Shown: positions 1 to 9,159 of the stretch, piece after piece | How positions within the stretch are numbered: position 1 is the first letter of the stretch | Layout of the letters: each line of letters starts with the position of its first letter | From: Jimgerdemannia flammicorona | Taxonomy: Eukaryota; Mucoromycota; Endogonomycetes; Endogonales; Endogonaceae | Assembly (NCBI GenBank): GCA_003990745.1 | Contig: RBNI01003411.1 | Span: 1-15,924 of the forward strand | DNA length: 15,924 nt | Direction: 5' to 3' | The notes under the pieces: generated by a model | Seen by the model: the letters and a program-made list of their open reading frames with translations, nothing else | What the model was told of the DNA's origin: nothing | Databases searched by the model: none | Made by a program: the position numbers and the translations under genes

Positions 1-26
1 TTTTTATAGTCACTTGGACTTTGCCA

Positions 27-32
27 TTTATT
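27..32 (-). terminator. LINE-1 poly(A) signal AATAAA
   Basis: TTTATT on the plus strand is AATAAA on the element strand, 21 bases before the tail. LINE-2 has the same hexamer at the equivalent place (5,428-5,433), although the surrounding bases differ, which supports its use as the 3'-end signal. Confidence 0.6.
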
Positions 33-59
33 ACCAATCTATAATAATATTACAATGTC

Positions 60-3000
60 ACCTCCCACTACCCAATCCCCATTGGGGAGTCTCTCACAAT
101 ATTATTACAACTAAAGACTACCTTCTCACCTACTACTCTCACCCTTCCTCCACTCTGCTTACAGATCTTCTCTACCAAATAGCACCTTTGATCACCCTGC
201 AACCCCCATCCAAACCACCAGCCTGTCAAGGTGTCTTCCATAAGACTTTACCACCACAGCAACCGGTCCCCCAAGCCCAGTCTCCTCCTATCTTCAAAAA
301 CAAATAGCCAGTAACTAGCCAAACCAACCCACATTACCAAGATCCAGCCTAAGATGATCCACTCCTTCCCTACTCCCCCCACCAGTCTACCCCTCAAATC
401 CTCCCACTGACCCTGTGTGCCATCTCCCCTACCCACTACCCCCAAATGCTCCCCAACAGCTCACCAGAAGTCACTAAGTACCTCACACTCTCCTAGCCAA
501 TGTTCAGGCATCTGCACATAACCCCCTTCCTGCCCTACATTGTGACACTCCTCACACTCAAAGCAGCCCTCCTCGATAAGATGACTTGAGCAGAAGTTGA
601 GCATGACATTCCTCCTCAGCACATGCCACCAGACCACTCAGTACTTTGGCAGTATCCACCTCTGTACCTCTGCACTCCAGGCCCATATGTCCTGCCAGTT
701 CCAATCTTCTCTGATACCTACTCTCTGCCAACTACTAGGTCACAGATCCTGGCCCTGTCTCCTTTGGCAGTCCACCCCATCACTAATGTCAAACTCCAGT
801 AAGGGCATGCTTCCTAGCAGCACTTGATCCCATCTCCACATTGCTGGGTCCCAAGCCACCTCTCCCTCATTACCCCACCAATGAATCCCAATATGGTATG
901 CCCCCTCAGTGACTTCCCACCAGAAGCCTTTGTATCATAATTGTACAGTGTTCTGAATTCTGACCAGTGAAAGGAGATCCCCCATTGAGCCCCTTGGGGA
1001 GGACCTCATTTCCCAGACCTTCTGCAATAGAGAAACCCAACTGCTCCCTTCCAACTCTACTGCCCTCTTTAACCACCATGCTCTTAAGCAGTACAGCCTC
1101 TTCAGAAAGTCAACTAGCCCCAGCCCTCCTCTTGCCACTGGTAGAGCTAAGACCTTCCAGCTGATCTGACTCCTCCTTCTAGCCCAAATTTACCTCTTGG
1201 CCAGCTTCAGCAATCTCTTCACCACCCAGGCCAGGAAGTCCAAATGATATACCAGATACCACAACTTCAGCAGCCAATAAACATTCAGCACTGAGACATG
1301 CCCAGCTAGGGATAAGTGGCAACCCCCTCAGCTACACAGGGCCTCTCCCCAGATTCCAACCCTCTGCTTCCACCAAAGCCTAGACAGGACTGATCTATAT
1401 ACTGACAAATAGATACCCAAGTACTGCACTGCCTTACCAGTAGATATGATTGTTCCAATAATATCTCCTCCTACCAGACCATTGCCTAACACCATTATTT
1501 CACACTTGTGCCAATTGAGCTTAGCCCCAGAGTTCACCTCATACCACTTCACAATCTCCTTGAGCTCCTCAACATCAGAAATGGACCCCAGGCCAACTAC
1601 CATGTTATTGGCAAAGGCCCCTACTTTCCATCCAATTCCAAAGACAGAAAGCTCCACAATCTTCTGTCTGATTCTGTCCATTAGGGGTTCCAGAGACAGG
1701 GCATATAGAATAGGGGAAAATAGGTCCCCCTGAAGTACCCCCCTGCCCAGGGGAAATGAAATCTCTCTATGTCCATTACATATGAGTACAGCCCTACTCT
1801 CTTCCAGTAGGCTGATTATTACTGATCAGAACTGATGCAATACTCCAGTCCTATCCAATACTCTCACCAGTCAGACTTGCCACACTCTGTCATAAGCCTT
1901 CTCTTGATCCAAGAAGACCAGTTACCATCCAGTCCACAAGCTCATACCCCTTCAATAACTCCATGTACCCAGGCTGTGCCATCCCAAATGAGCTGGCCTC
2001 CCACAAAGCCCTTCTGCTCAACACCTAAGACTTACTGGGCCACCTTCTGTAGCCTCACCACTACCACCTTAGTCACTAACTTTCTGTCCATATCCAGTAG
2101 CATAATCAGCTGCCAGTTCTTCCAGTCCTCTTGCCTCCCTTTGTTCTTATAAAGCAATGTCACCAGCCCCAGATCTTGCTCCCCCACCCATCTCCCTATC
2201 TGTAGTATTAGGTCACACAGTGCCAACATCTCACCCAGTATTCTTGGGACCCCCACCATCTTCTTCTAGAAGTCCCAAAGTAGACCATTCTCCCCAGGCG
2301 CCATACCCAGAGTTGTCACAGCAAGAACCTGGTGGATCTCCTCCTCTTGTACCAGTAACACCAAGTTACTCAATCTATCTACTTGTAGAGGGTGCCAATC
2401 CTCTAGTACCTGATCAATATCAATAGCATCTGCCCCACCTTCCTTCTCACTCCACAATCCCCTCTATTGCTCTTTCAATGAACCAAGAATGTCCTATATA
2501 CTATGCATCAGTATGCTATCAGAGTTAAGCACCCCCTCCCACCTTTGCTGTATCCTTCTCACCTGAAGGGCCCTCGTGAGATACTTAGAGAGCCTCTTCT
2601 CTTCCTCCAGACCCTGCCAGCAAAGCCACACTGCCAAGCTCTACACCCTTGTCTCCTCCTCAATCTGCAGTACCTATTGTAATTCTCCAACCTCCATTTT
2701 TGCCCTCATTATTCTCCAATCCTCTCCCCCCTCTACTGTTGCTAGCCCTGCCAAGTTCTCCAGAAGTCTAGCCAGTCTAATGGAAGCCCATCTCACTCAT
2801 CTCCTCCTCTGCCTCCCAGCCTCCTTGCCAGTCTCACTCCAGTAAACTCTGGCAGCCTCTTTCATTTGCATCCACCAGACACTAATTGGAATACCTTCCT
2901 GCCTCTATCTCTCTACCTGTATTTGAATGTCTTCAGCCCACACATCTCATTGGGTCCTTTCATCAAATAAGGAGGAATTGAGGTGCCAATGACCAGGCCC

Positions 3001-3590
3001 CCCCCCAAAATACCCCTGTCCTAACAGCCCCTGATGATCTGACCAAGGACACTATTCTACCTCTAACATCTTCCAAACATCCAGTCCCCAGCAGCTTGCA
3101 GTCAGCATTCAGTCAATCCTTGTCCCCAGGCCTCCTGTCTAGTGCATATATATCCTCCTATCTCCCCAATACTCCTGACCAGCATCTACCAGAGCACTGA
3201 GCCTTTCCACATCCTCCCATGCCTTCAGCCCTCCACTCCTACTCTTAGTTCTCCATCTACCATCTGTCCTATCCATCCATACATCCCAGACCATATTGAA
3301 GTCTCCACTAAGCACATCCACCCCCTCCTCAGTAAGGGCCCCACTCTTCTGTAGACCCTTCACCCAATCCACATACTCACTCTAAATAGTCGGACAGTAA
3401 CATGAGTCCACTGTAACTAGCTCCTAACCAGTATGTACCCACTCTCCCCAGACCAATCTATCTCCCCAGCTCTTCATATTCTGTATCTCCCCTCTGCATT
3501 TTCGGACTAGAATCCCCACCTTACCCATTCAAACTGTCTCACCACCCTATTCCATCCTCCTGCTTCTTCTGTAGCAGAGAGGTCTGGCTA
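60..3590 (-). pseudogene. LINE-1 ORF2 remnant (endonuclease C-part, RT, Cys/His tail)
   Basis: ORF2 of such elements nicks target DNA and reverse-transcribes the element RNA. Visible landmarks in order on the minus strand are: endonuclease motif GDFN (3,295-3,306) followed by a DRTDG segment; the endonuclease SDH motif (3,034-3,042); the RT N-terminal region with MAPGENGL (about 2,290); LLYKNKGRQEDWKNW and MLLDMDRK (about 2,090-2,160); GVLQGDLFSPILYALSLEP (about 1,680-1,740); the catalytic site read as AFANN (1,604-1,618); LNWHKCE (about 1,500-1,525); and a GLGLVDF segment (about 1,110). A CxxC...HxxxxC motif lies at 485-565. The frame is interrupted by many stop codons and some frame changes. 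The catalytic Asp pair is Asn-Asn, and GVPQGDP of LINE-2 appears here as GVLQGDL; all are C-to-T or G-to-A changes. The copy cannot encode an active enzyme. The C-terminal stop is not certain. Confidence 0.88.
485..565 (-). other. C-terminal Cys/His motif of LINE ORF2
   Basis: On the minus strand LINE-1 reads CFECEECHN and, after a short spacer, EHWLGEC. This gives C-x2-C-x14-H-x4-C, spaced like the zinc-binding tail (zf-RVT type) found after the RT in many LINEs. The cysteine codons lie at 563-565, 554-556, 545-547 and 485-487, and the histidine of EH at 500-502. LINE-2 keeps CEEC, EH and the last Cys at 5,894-5,964, but a 1-base deletion puts the last Cys in another frame. Zinc binding is inferred from spacing only. 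Confidence 0.6.
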
Positions 3591-3690
3591 GTAGACTGAC
3601 TCTTTACAGCTCATTTTAGGTTCATGTGACTATTTGTGACTGGTTTCCAAATTCATGTGAGGTTTCTTAATAAGGCAAGATATAGTAATA
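3591..3690. other. Short leader-like remnant between LINE-1 and LTR-C
   Basis: About 100 bases lie between the truncated end of LINE-1 and the primer binding site of LTR-C. On the minus strand this is where the untranslated leader of an LTR element would begin, so it is probably the last trace of that element's internal region. No ORF or motif is visible. Confidence 0.4.
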
Positions 3691-3704
3691 CCACTGCTAC
3701 CAAG
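3691..3704 (-). other. Primer binding site next to LTR-C
   Basis: The minus strand reads CTTGGTAGCAGTGG directly after the LTR end. TGGTAGCAG followed by GG resembles the complement of the 3' end of an initiator methionine tRNA, a common primer for gypsy elements. It matches the site beside LTR-A (CTTGGTAGCAGCGG) except for one base. The tRNA identity is from memory of typical iMet ends and would need the host tRNA. Confidence 0.65.
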
Positions 3705-4172
3705 TGTAACAATTCTAGTTTCTTTAAAAGAAAGCAGCTAAATCTGGAAGTTCTAGTTAGCCTAAAGTAGCTCAAAGAGATACTTAAAGGTTCAAGTGTT
3801 CTTGAAGGATTTCTGAGAGAAAGTATTCTGAGCTTTATTCAGGCAGAGAATAAGGATATTTATATATGATCTAAAAGAAAGATCCAGAAGGATCTTAGAA
3901 AGAAAGAGAAATGCAAAGAAATAGATTCTCAGCAAAGCTGACTAATACTATTCTACAATATTCTGAAAGGTTCTATGACTAGCTAAGATAAGATATATAC
4001 TTGATATCAAGGAAAGACAAGAATATTCTGGTAGTGTCTGGATACTGAGAGAAGGTTTTTAAGCAAGTAGAAGGTAATGGAACATAGTAGAATGTTTAAG
4101 AAATGATAAGAAAAGACTAACTAAAAGACATGAAAATATACTAAGACTAAATATGACTGTGAAATTGTTATA
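3705..4172 (-). repeat. LTR-C, decayed Ty3/gypsy-type LTR
   Basis: The left end on the plus strand is TGTAACAATT and the right end AATTGTTATA. These are inverted copies of 10 bases with one CA-to-TA mismatch, giving an LTR of about 468 bp. A TATA box (3,857-3,864) and an AATAAA signal (3,834-3,839) lie in the same order and spacing as in LTR-A and LTR-B, all for minus-strand transcription. The PBS on the left says that this is the upstream LTR of an element whose body lay to the left, now lost at the LINE-1 junction. Pol debris on the right also suits a downstream LTR. The sequence is strongly AT-rich. The right end is less sure than the left. Confidence 0.72.
3857..3864 (-). promoter_or_regulatory. 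TATA box of LTR-C
   Basis: TATTTATA on the plus strand reads TATAAATA on the element strand, followed 18 bases later by AATAAA at 3,834-3,839. LTR-A and LTR-B have the same octamer with nearly the same distance to AATAAA, so this is likely the U3 core promoter. Confidence 0.6.
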
Positions 4173-4484
4173 AACAATATCTATCATATAGATAGACTTA
4201 GATTGGTTTCAATATTATTGACCTTCCTAAGTTCTATATGAAGTATCTGTTATTATCTAGCAGAGATAATATAGATGGTGTGAACAGAATTATTCAAATA
4301 TATTTTGCTGTATCTTGTTGGGTTATTCTTTGTCTGATTGATTAATTATAGTATTTCTTTTTCTTCAATGTTCAGTATTATATATTCCAGATAAATATAT
4401 AGTATCCTCTTTACTTGCTATGTACTCTAGGTTTTAGAGCTACAGTTCCTTCCTTTACTAGAAAGTGAGTGTTTCCATATAGTC
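4173..4484 (-). other. AT-rich 3' untranslated debris after the chromodomain
   Basis: This stretch of about 310 bases lies downstream of the pol remnant and before LTR-C on the minus strand. It is very AT-rich and has no ORF. A purine-rich patch near 4,345-4,375 could be a relic of the polypurine tract used to prime plus-strand synthesis, but it is not adjacent to the LTR end, so I give it little weight. Confidence 0.4.
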
Positions 4485-4900
4485 TCAGAGAGCTTTACAA
4501 GTATTCTCTAGAACTTCTTCTTTTTTCCAGGTAGTATCATAGATGGGGTAACCCTTCCACTTGATGAGAAAAAGCTGCTTAACTGTTTTGTTATGTTTGC
4601 AGACCTTGTAATCAAGTATTTCCTCAATTTTGAATTTCTTATAGTCATTGATCCTAATTAGGGATAGTAGCACTCAGAAAAGGAGTTTTCATAGTAGTCC
4701 ACCAATTGGCTGATGTGGAATACTGGATGTACTCGAATATTATAGGGAAGTTGCAACTTGTAGTTAACTTTACTGATTTTTTCTACAATCTTGTATGGTC
4801 TAATTCTTCTAGTATAAGTTTCTTAGTAGGATGTTGTACCAGGGTGTCTGGATGGAGATAGTCTGTTCTAAGCATGATCATATTACCAATATTGTAGGAG
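4485..4900 (-). pseudogene. Ty3/gypsy pol 3' end: integrase C-terminus and chromodomain
   Basis: Reading leftwards from about 4,895, the minus strand gives GNMIMLRTDYLHPD, then in another frame [19 protein letters not shown] and [12 protein letters not shown]. This order is the integrase C-terminal beta-barrel region of gypsy Pol (RVHPVFHVS-type signature). After a further frame change it continues at 4,673-4,485 with FKIEEILDY, LFLIKWKGYP and TTWKKEEVLEN, which is a chromodomain: the YLVKWKGYP core and the TWEP-like aromatic strand are clear. Such chromodomains tether integrase to modified histones in chromoviruses. No integrase catalytic core, RNase H or RT of this element is visible, and at least two frameshifts and several stops are present. 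The domain identity is firm; the gene is dead. Confidence 0.88.
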
Positions 4901-5383
4901 ACTTCTCTTTACTTCAAGTTTATATACTTTCTTAATATCTTTCTCCAAAAGCTTCTCAAGAACTATCTGGAATCAACCTTTAGCCATAATTACTAGAGGC
5001 TCAGGATGACAGACCTTGGGGCCCTACTCAACTCCTGAAGCAACTCTCTATTAGTAGAAACATCTGAAGCAACCTCTTCCATTTCATTCTCCTCTGAAAC
5101 ATTTTTCAACCTTACTACCTCACCAGTCTCCAGGTACTTCTAGTATATATTTCCAGCCCCAGTCATATGGGTGTCCTCTATCTAAGTCTCAGAGACTATC
5201 TCAATGACCTCTCCAAAATCCAACTCTTCCATCTCCTTCTTGTCAGCCCAATTTCCCTTTACTAATATATGAATAGAATCTTCCACACTTTCCAGCAGTA
5301 AAAAGGACACCTCAGCTTCTTCTATCTCTTCTATCTGATTATGGGCAATCTCAGTCCTTACAACCTTCTTCTCCTTAGTTCTC
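4901..5383 (-). other. Unassigned gypsy-internal or host debris left of LINE-2
   Basis: About 480 bases lie between the integrase tail and the LINE-2 poly(T). The minus strand has short open stretches with acidic and Leu-rich composition. One runs from 5,383 to 5,182 (containing HNQIEEIEEAEVSFLLLESV). Another near 5,130-5,010 contains EENEMEEVASDVSTNRELLQ. I do not recognise either. They are where the integrase core should be, but no DDE residues or HHCC finger can be seen, so the element is internally deleted or another fragment is joined here. An apparent ORF starting at 5,442 with a lysine run simply reads the LINE A-tail into this flank and is not a gene. Confidence 0.45.
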
Positions 5384-5406
5384 TTTTTTTTTTTTTTTTT
5401 TTTTTT
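5384..5406 (-). repeat. LINE-2 poly(A) tail (poly-T on plus strand)
   Basis: A perfect run of 23 T marks the 3' end of LINE-2. Its purity contrasts with the decayed body, but homopolymers also change length easily, so it is weak evidence of recent insertion. AATAAA lies 21 bases upstream on the element strand, at 5,428-5,433. Confidence 0.95.
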
Positions 5407-5439
5407 ATAGTCACTTGGACTCCATCCTTTATTAATACC

Positions 5440-8400
5440 CATCTATCCCATATAAATACAATAAGCCCACCCCTCATCCAATCCCCCTAGGAGGATCCCC
5501 CTCTCCCACCCCTACTCGATGAAAGACCACTTTGTCTAACACCATCTCCACCCGCCCACCACTCTGTTTGCAAATCTTTTCCACCAGACCATGATGTTGC
5601 CCACCCTGGAGACCCCAACACACCTACCACCCAGCCAGCAGATCCCCCATCAACCCCTCCCACCTTAACAACTTCTTCTATAAACCCATCTGCCTCCCCT
5701 CCTTGAAAACAAAGAGCCAATGGCCAGTCAGTCCTACTCACACTGCTAAAACCCATCCTAAAGTGAGCCAACTATTGTCTACACCACCCACTAACTGAGA
5801 TTTCAAATCCTCCCAGTGGCCTCTTGCACCATCTGGCCTCCTCTCTACACCTAGCCTACTTCCCATTTCTATCCAAAGGTCCCCCAAAACCTCACACTCC
5901 CCAGCCAGTGTTCCAGCATTTGTACAAATCCCCCAACTTGCTCTACATTATAACACTCCTCACAATCTAATTGGCCACCTTCCACCAGATGCCCTGTATA
6001 GAAATTCAACATGACATTCCTCCACAGCATTCTCCACTATACCACCCAGTACTTGGGAGGAAGCTATCTCCACACCTCAGCACTCCATGACCAGATGCCT
6101 GCCCAGTCCCACTCCTTGCCAATTCTTACCACCTGTCAGCCACTTGGCCAAAGATCCTGGCCAAGCCCCTGCTGACACTCCACTCTATCCCCAATATCAA
6201 ACTCAGCAAGTGGGGCACCTCCCAGAAGCAGTCTGTCTCACTGCTACATATCGGGACCCCACATCACCTCCCCCTCATTGCCTTGTCAGTGCAGTTTAAT
6301 TCTGTGCACTCCATCCACTACCCCCCACCAGAAGCTCTTAAACTGCAGCCGTTGACTTCCATTTAGCCCCACCAAAGAGAGCAAATCTCCCAAGGACCCT
6401 TGAGGGGAGGATCTCATCTTCCATACCTTCTGCATCAGCGGCACCCATCTCCCTCCCTGCAGTTCAACAGCTCTCTTCAACCACCAGACTCACAGGCAGT
6501 GCAACCTCTTAGGGAAATCTACAAGGCCTAGACCTTCCCTAACCACTGGTGTCACAAGAGTATCCCAACTGATCTGGGACCTCCTTCCTGCCCAAATCCA
6601 GTCTCTAGCCATCTTCATCAGCCTCTTCACCACCCAAGTTGGGAAGTCTAGGTGATAGGCTACATACCACATCTTGGGGAACCAGTAAACATTCAGAATT
6701 GACACCTGCCCTACTAAAGAGATATGGCAGCCCCCCCACCCTCAAAGGGCCTCCCCCCAAATGGTCACCCTGCTCTCCCACCATACCCAAGACAAGACAG
6801 ATCCATATATAGAGAGGAATATGCCTAGATACCGCACCACTTCATCTGTAGGGACAATTGTTCTAATGATGTCCCCACCTACTAGCCCATTTCCTAGCAC
6901 CATTGTCTCACACTTATGCCAGTTGAGCTTCACCCCAGGGTGTACCTCATACCATTCCACTGTCTCCTGTAGCACCTCAACATCTGCCACAGAACCAAGT
7001 CCAACTACCATGTCATCAACAAAGGCTCCCACCTTCTACACTATACCATATATAGAGAGCCCCACCATCTTCCGGCAAATCCTATCCATCAAAGGTTCTA
7101 ATGAAAGAGCATAGAGAATAGAAGACAGAGGATCCCCCTGAGGAACTCCCCTTCCCAAAGGAAATGCCAGACCATGGTGACCATTACACATTAGTGCCAC
7201 CCAGCTGCCCTCTAACAGATTCAACATAGAAGCCCAAAATCATGGGGGAACACCAATTCTATCTAGTACCTTGCCCAGCCAAACCTGCCATACACAGTCA
7301 TAGGCCTTCTCCTGATCCAAAAAGACTAATCTACCATCCAGTCCACATGCCCTGGCCCCTTCAATGATGCCATGCACTCATGCAGTCTCATTCCTTATAA
7401 GCCTGCCTCCAACAAAGCCCCACTGCTCCTCACCCAGCACCTGTTGGACAATATTCTGTAGTCTTGTAACAATCACCTTAGTCACTATCTTCCTGTCCAT
7501 GTCTAGAAGCATGATTGGTCTCCAGTTCTTCCAGTCCTCCCTCCTCTCCTTGTCTTTATACAATAAGGCCACCAGCCCCAAGTCCTGCTCTCCAACCTAC
7601 TTGCCATTTAGAAGAACATGGTTACAGAGGGCAGCCATCTCCCCTAATACTCCTGGGACCTTTGCTATCTTCTTCCAGAAGTCCCAAGGTAACCCATCCT
7701 CCCCTGGCGCTGTCCCAATCTTAGTTGCTGCAAGGACTCTCTGGATCTCCTCCTCTTGGACTGGTAAGATCAAGTCACCCAGGCCCTCAACCTGTGGCGG
7801 TTCCCACTCCTCCAGCATGTCTCCAATTGCCTCTTCATCAGTACCCCCTTCCTCCTCACTCCACAGACCCTGCTATCTCTCCTTCAAAACCCCTAAGATC
7901 TGTTGTGTGCTGTGTACCATATCCCCCTTGGCATCCAAGACCCCATCCCACTGATGTCACACCCTCCTAGCTTTGAGGAGTCTAGACAAGTACCTAGTAG
8001 GCTGCTCTCCCTCCTCAAGCCCCTGCCACCATAGCCTGATAGCCATTCCCTGCATGTGAGTCTCCTCCTCCTCTTGTAATATCTATTGCAATTCCACTAC
8101 CTCCAATTGCACCTGCTCTAACCTCTAATCCTCCACCTCATCAGATGCAAGCAAATCAGCCCATTCTATCTGCAATCTCCACAGTCTATTGGAAGTACAC
8201 CATATGCACCTCCTCCTCTATCTCCCTGCCTCTCTACCAGCCCCTCCCCAATAGACCCTCGCAGCCTCTTTCAACCTTATCCAACAGACACCTACAGACA
8301 AACCCTCATGTCTTCAGAGAGGAACCTTCGCCTGGATGTCCTCCACCCATGGGTCCCACAACCTCTTCTCAGCCAGCAGAGAGGAGTTAAGGTGCCAATG

Positions 8401-9128
8401 TCGGGGTCCATCTCCACTCCTCCCAAACTGCCCCTGCCCTAACAGTCCCCAGTGATCAGACCATGGATACCACTCCACCTCCAAAGTCTTCCAAACATCA
8501 GCACCCCAACATTTGGCTGTCAGAATTCAGTCAATCCTCATACCTAAGCCATTCACCTAATGTGTGTAGACCCTGGTATTGCCCCACTGTATTCTGCCCA
8601 TATCTCTTAAGGAGCTAAGATTCTCCACCTCCTCCCACACATCCAGACTACCACTTCTCCCACCCACATTCCTCTCTCCATCAGTTCTATCTAGTCATGG
8701 ATCCCAAACTATTTAAAATCACCACTGAGAACATTGACTCCTTCCTCCAAGAGAATACCCTCCTCCAGCAGCTCCTTAATCACAATCCTCTCACTGCTAA
8801 CCACAGGGCAGTAGCAGGAGCCAACCCTCACCAACTCCCACTCTGGCCAATGTCATTCTCCCTATACCAAGTGATCTCCCCAGCTCCTGATTCCCCCCAA
8901 GTCTCCTCTACCCTTCTTCATCAGAATCACCACTTTACCAAACCAAGCAGTAGCCCCACCCCATTCTCTAGTCCACTCCACCCGATCATCCTCATCCTCA
9001 CACCATACATCCTGTAGTAAAAAGATATCAGCCTCCAGTCTCTTGAGCTAAGTAAAAATGTTCTTATACTGCCCAGACCCCCTTAACCCATTTACATTCA
9101 GAGAGAAAATATTAGTTGTACTGTTCAT
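5440..9128 (-). pseudogene. LINE-2 ORF2: AP endonuclease, reverse transcriptase, Cys/His tail
   Basis: The start ATG at 9,126-9,128 opens with FSLNVNGLRGSGQYKN and then DIFLLQDVW, the N-terminal APE motifs; a TAG interrupts at 9,048-9,050. The GDFN motif is GDFK (8,712-8,723). A 1-base deletion just after it, relative to LINE-1, shifts the frame. The endonuclease SDH motif is at 8,452-8,460. RT landmarks are TAPGEDGLPWDFWKK (about 7,690), LYKDKERREDWKNWRP (about 7,530-7,570), RGVPQGDPLSSILYALSLEP (about 7,095-7,155) and FVDD, with the Asp-Asp codons at 7,012-7,017. A thumb-like segment and GLGLVDFPKR (about 6,500) follow. Another 1-base deletion lies near 5,910 within the Cys/His tail. The RT core 7,581-6,286 stays in one frame with few stops, so it is the best-preserved part. 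The stop codon near 5,440 is uncertain. Confidence 0.88.
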
Positions 9129-9159
9129 AAGAAATAATGTTGTTTAACAATCTCATCCT

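Larger units (their letters stand above)
1..3590 (-). mobile_element. LINE-1: 5'-truncated non-LTR retrotransposon copy
   Basis: This is a non-LTR retrotransposon of the APE-endonuclease plus reverse-transcriptase kind, probably Tad1-like if the host is a fungus. The left edge, TTTTTATAGTCACTTGGACT, is identical to the 3' end of LINE-2 at 5,402-5,421, so the element's 3' terminus and the start of its A-tail lie at position 1. Reading leftwards from about 3,590 the copy carries the last part of the endonuclease, the RT and a C-terminal Cys/His motif. Its protein fragments align collinearly with LINE-2 from about 8,960 to 5,400. Homology stops near 3,590, inside the endonuclease domain. ORF1 and the start of ORF2 are missing, as expected for 5' truncation during target-primed reverse transcription. 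The right boundary is accurate only to a few tens of bases, and no target-site duplication can be tested because the left flank is outside the window. Confidence 0.9.

Noticed and set aside
5361..5383. Possible target-site duplication of LINE-2: CTTCTTCTCC left of the poly(T) versus CTTCTTCGCC near 10,725
   Set aside because: The match is imperfect, does not touch the poly(T) on the left, and lies inside readable gag sequence about 35 bases from the likely LINE 5' end. Pyrimidine-rich matches of this length are common here.
5182..5442. Minus-strand ORF beginning MGINKGW with a long lysine run
   Set aside because: The lysines are the translated A-tail of LINE-2 joined to its left flank. It is a chimera of element end and flanking debris, not a gene.
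7364..7954. 196-codon plus-strand ORF
   Set aside because: It lies antisense to the LINE-2 RT region, is rich in Ser, Pro and Leu, and reflects the C-rich plus strand left after stop-poor antisense composition. No domain is visible.
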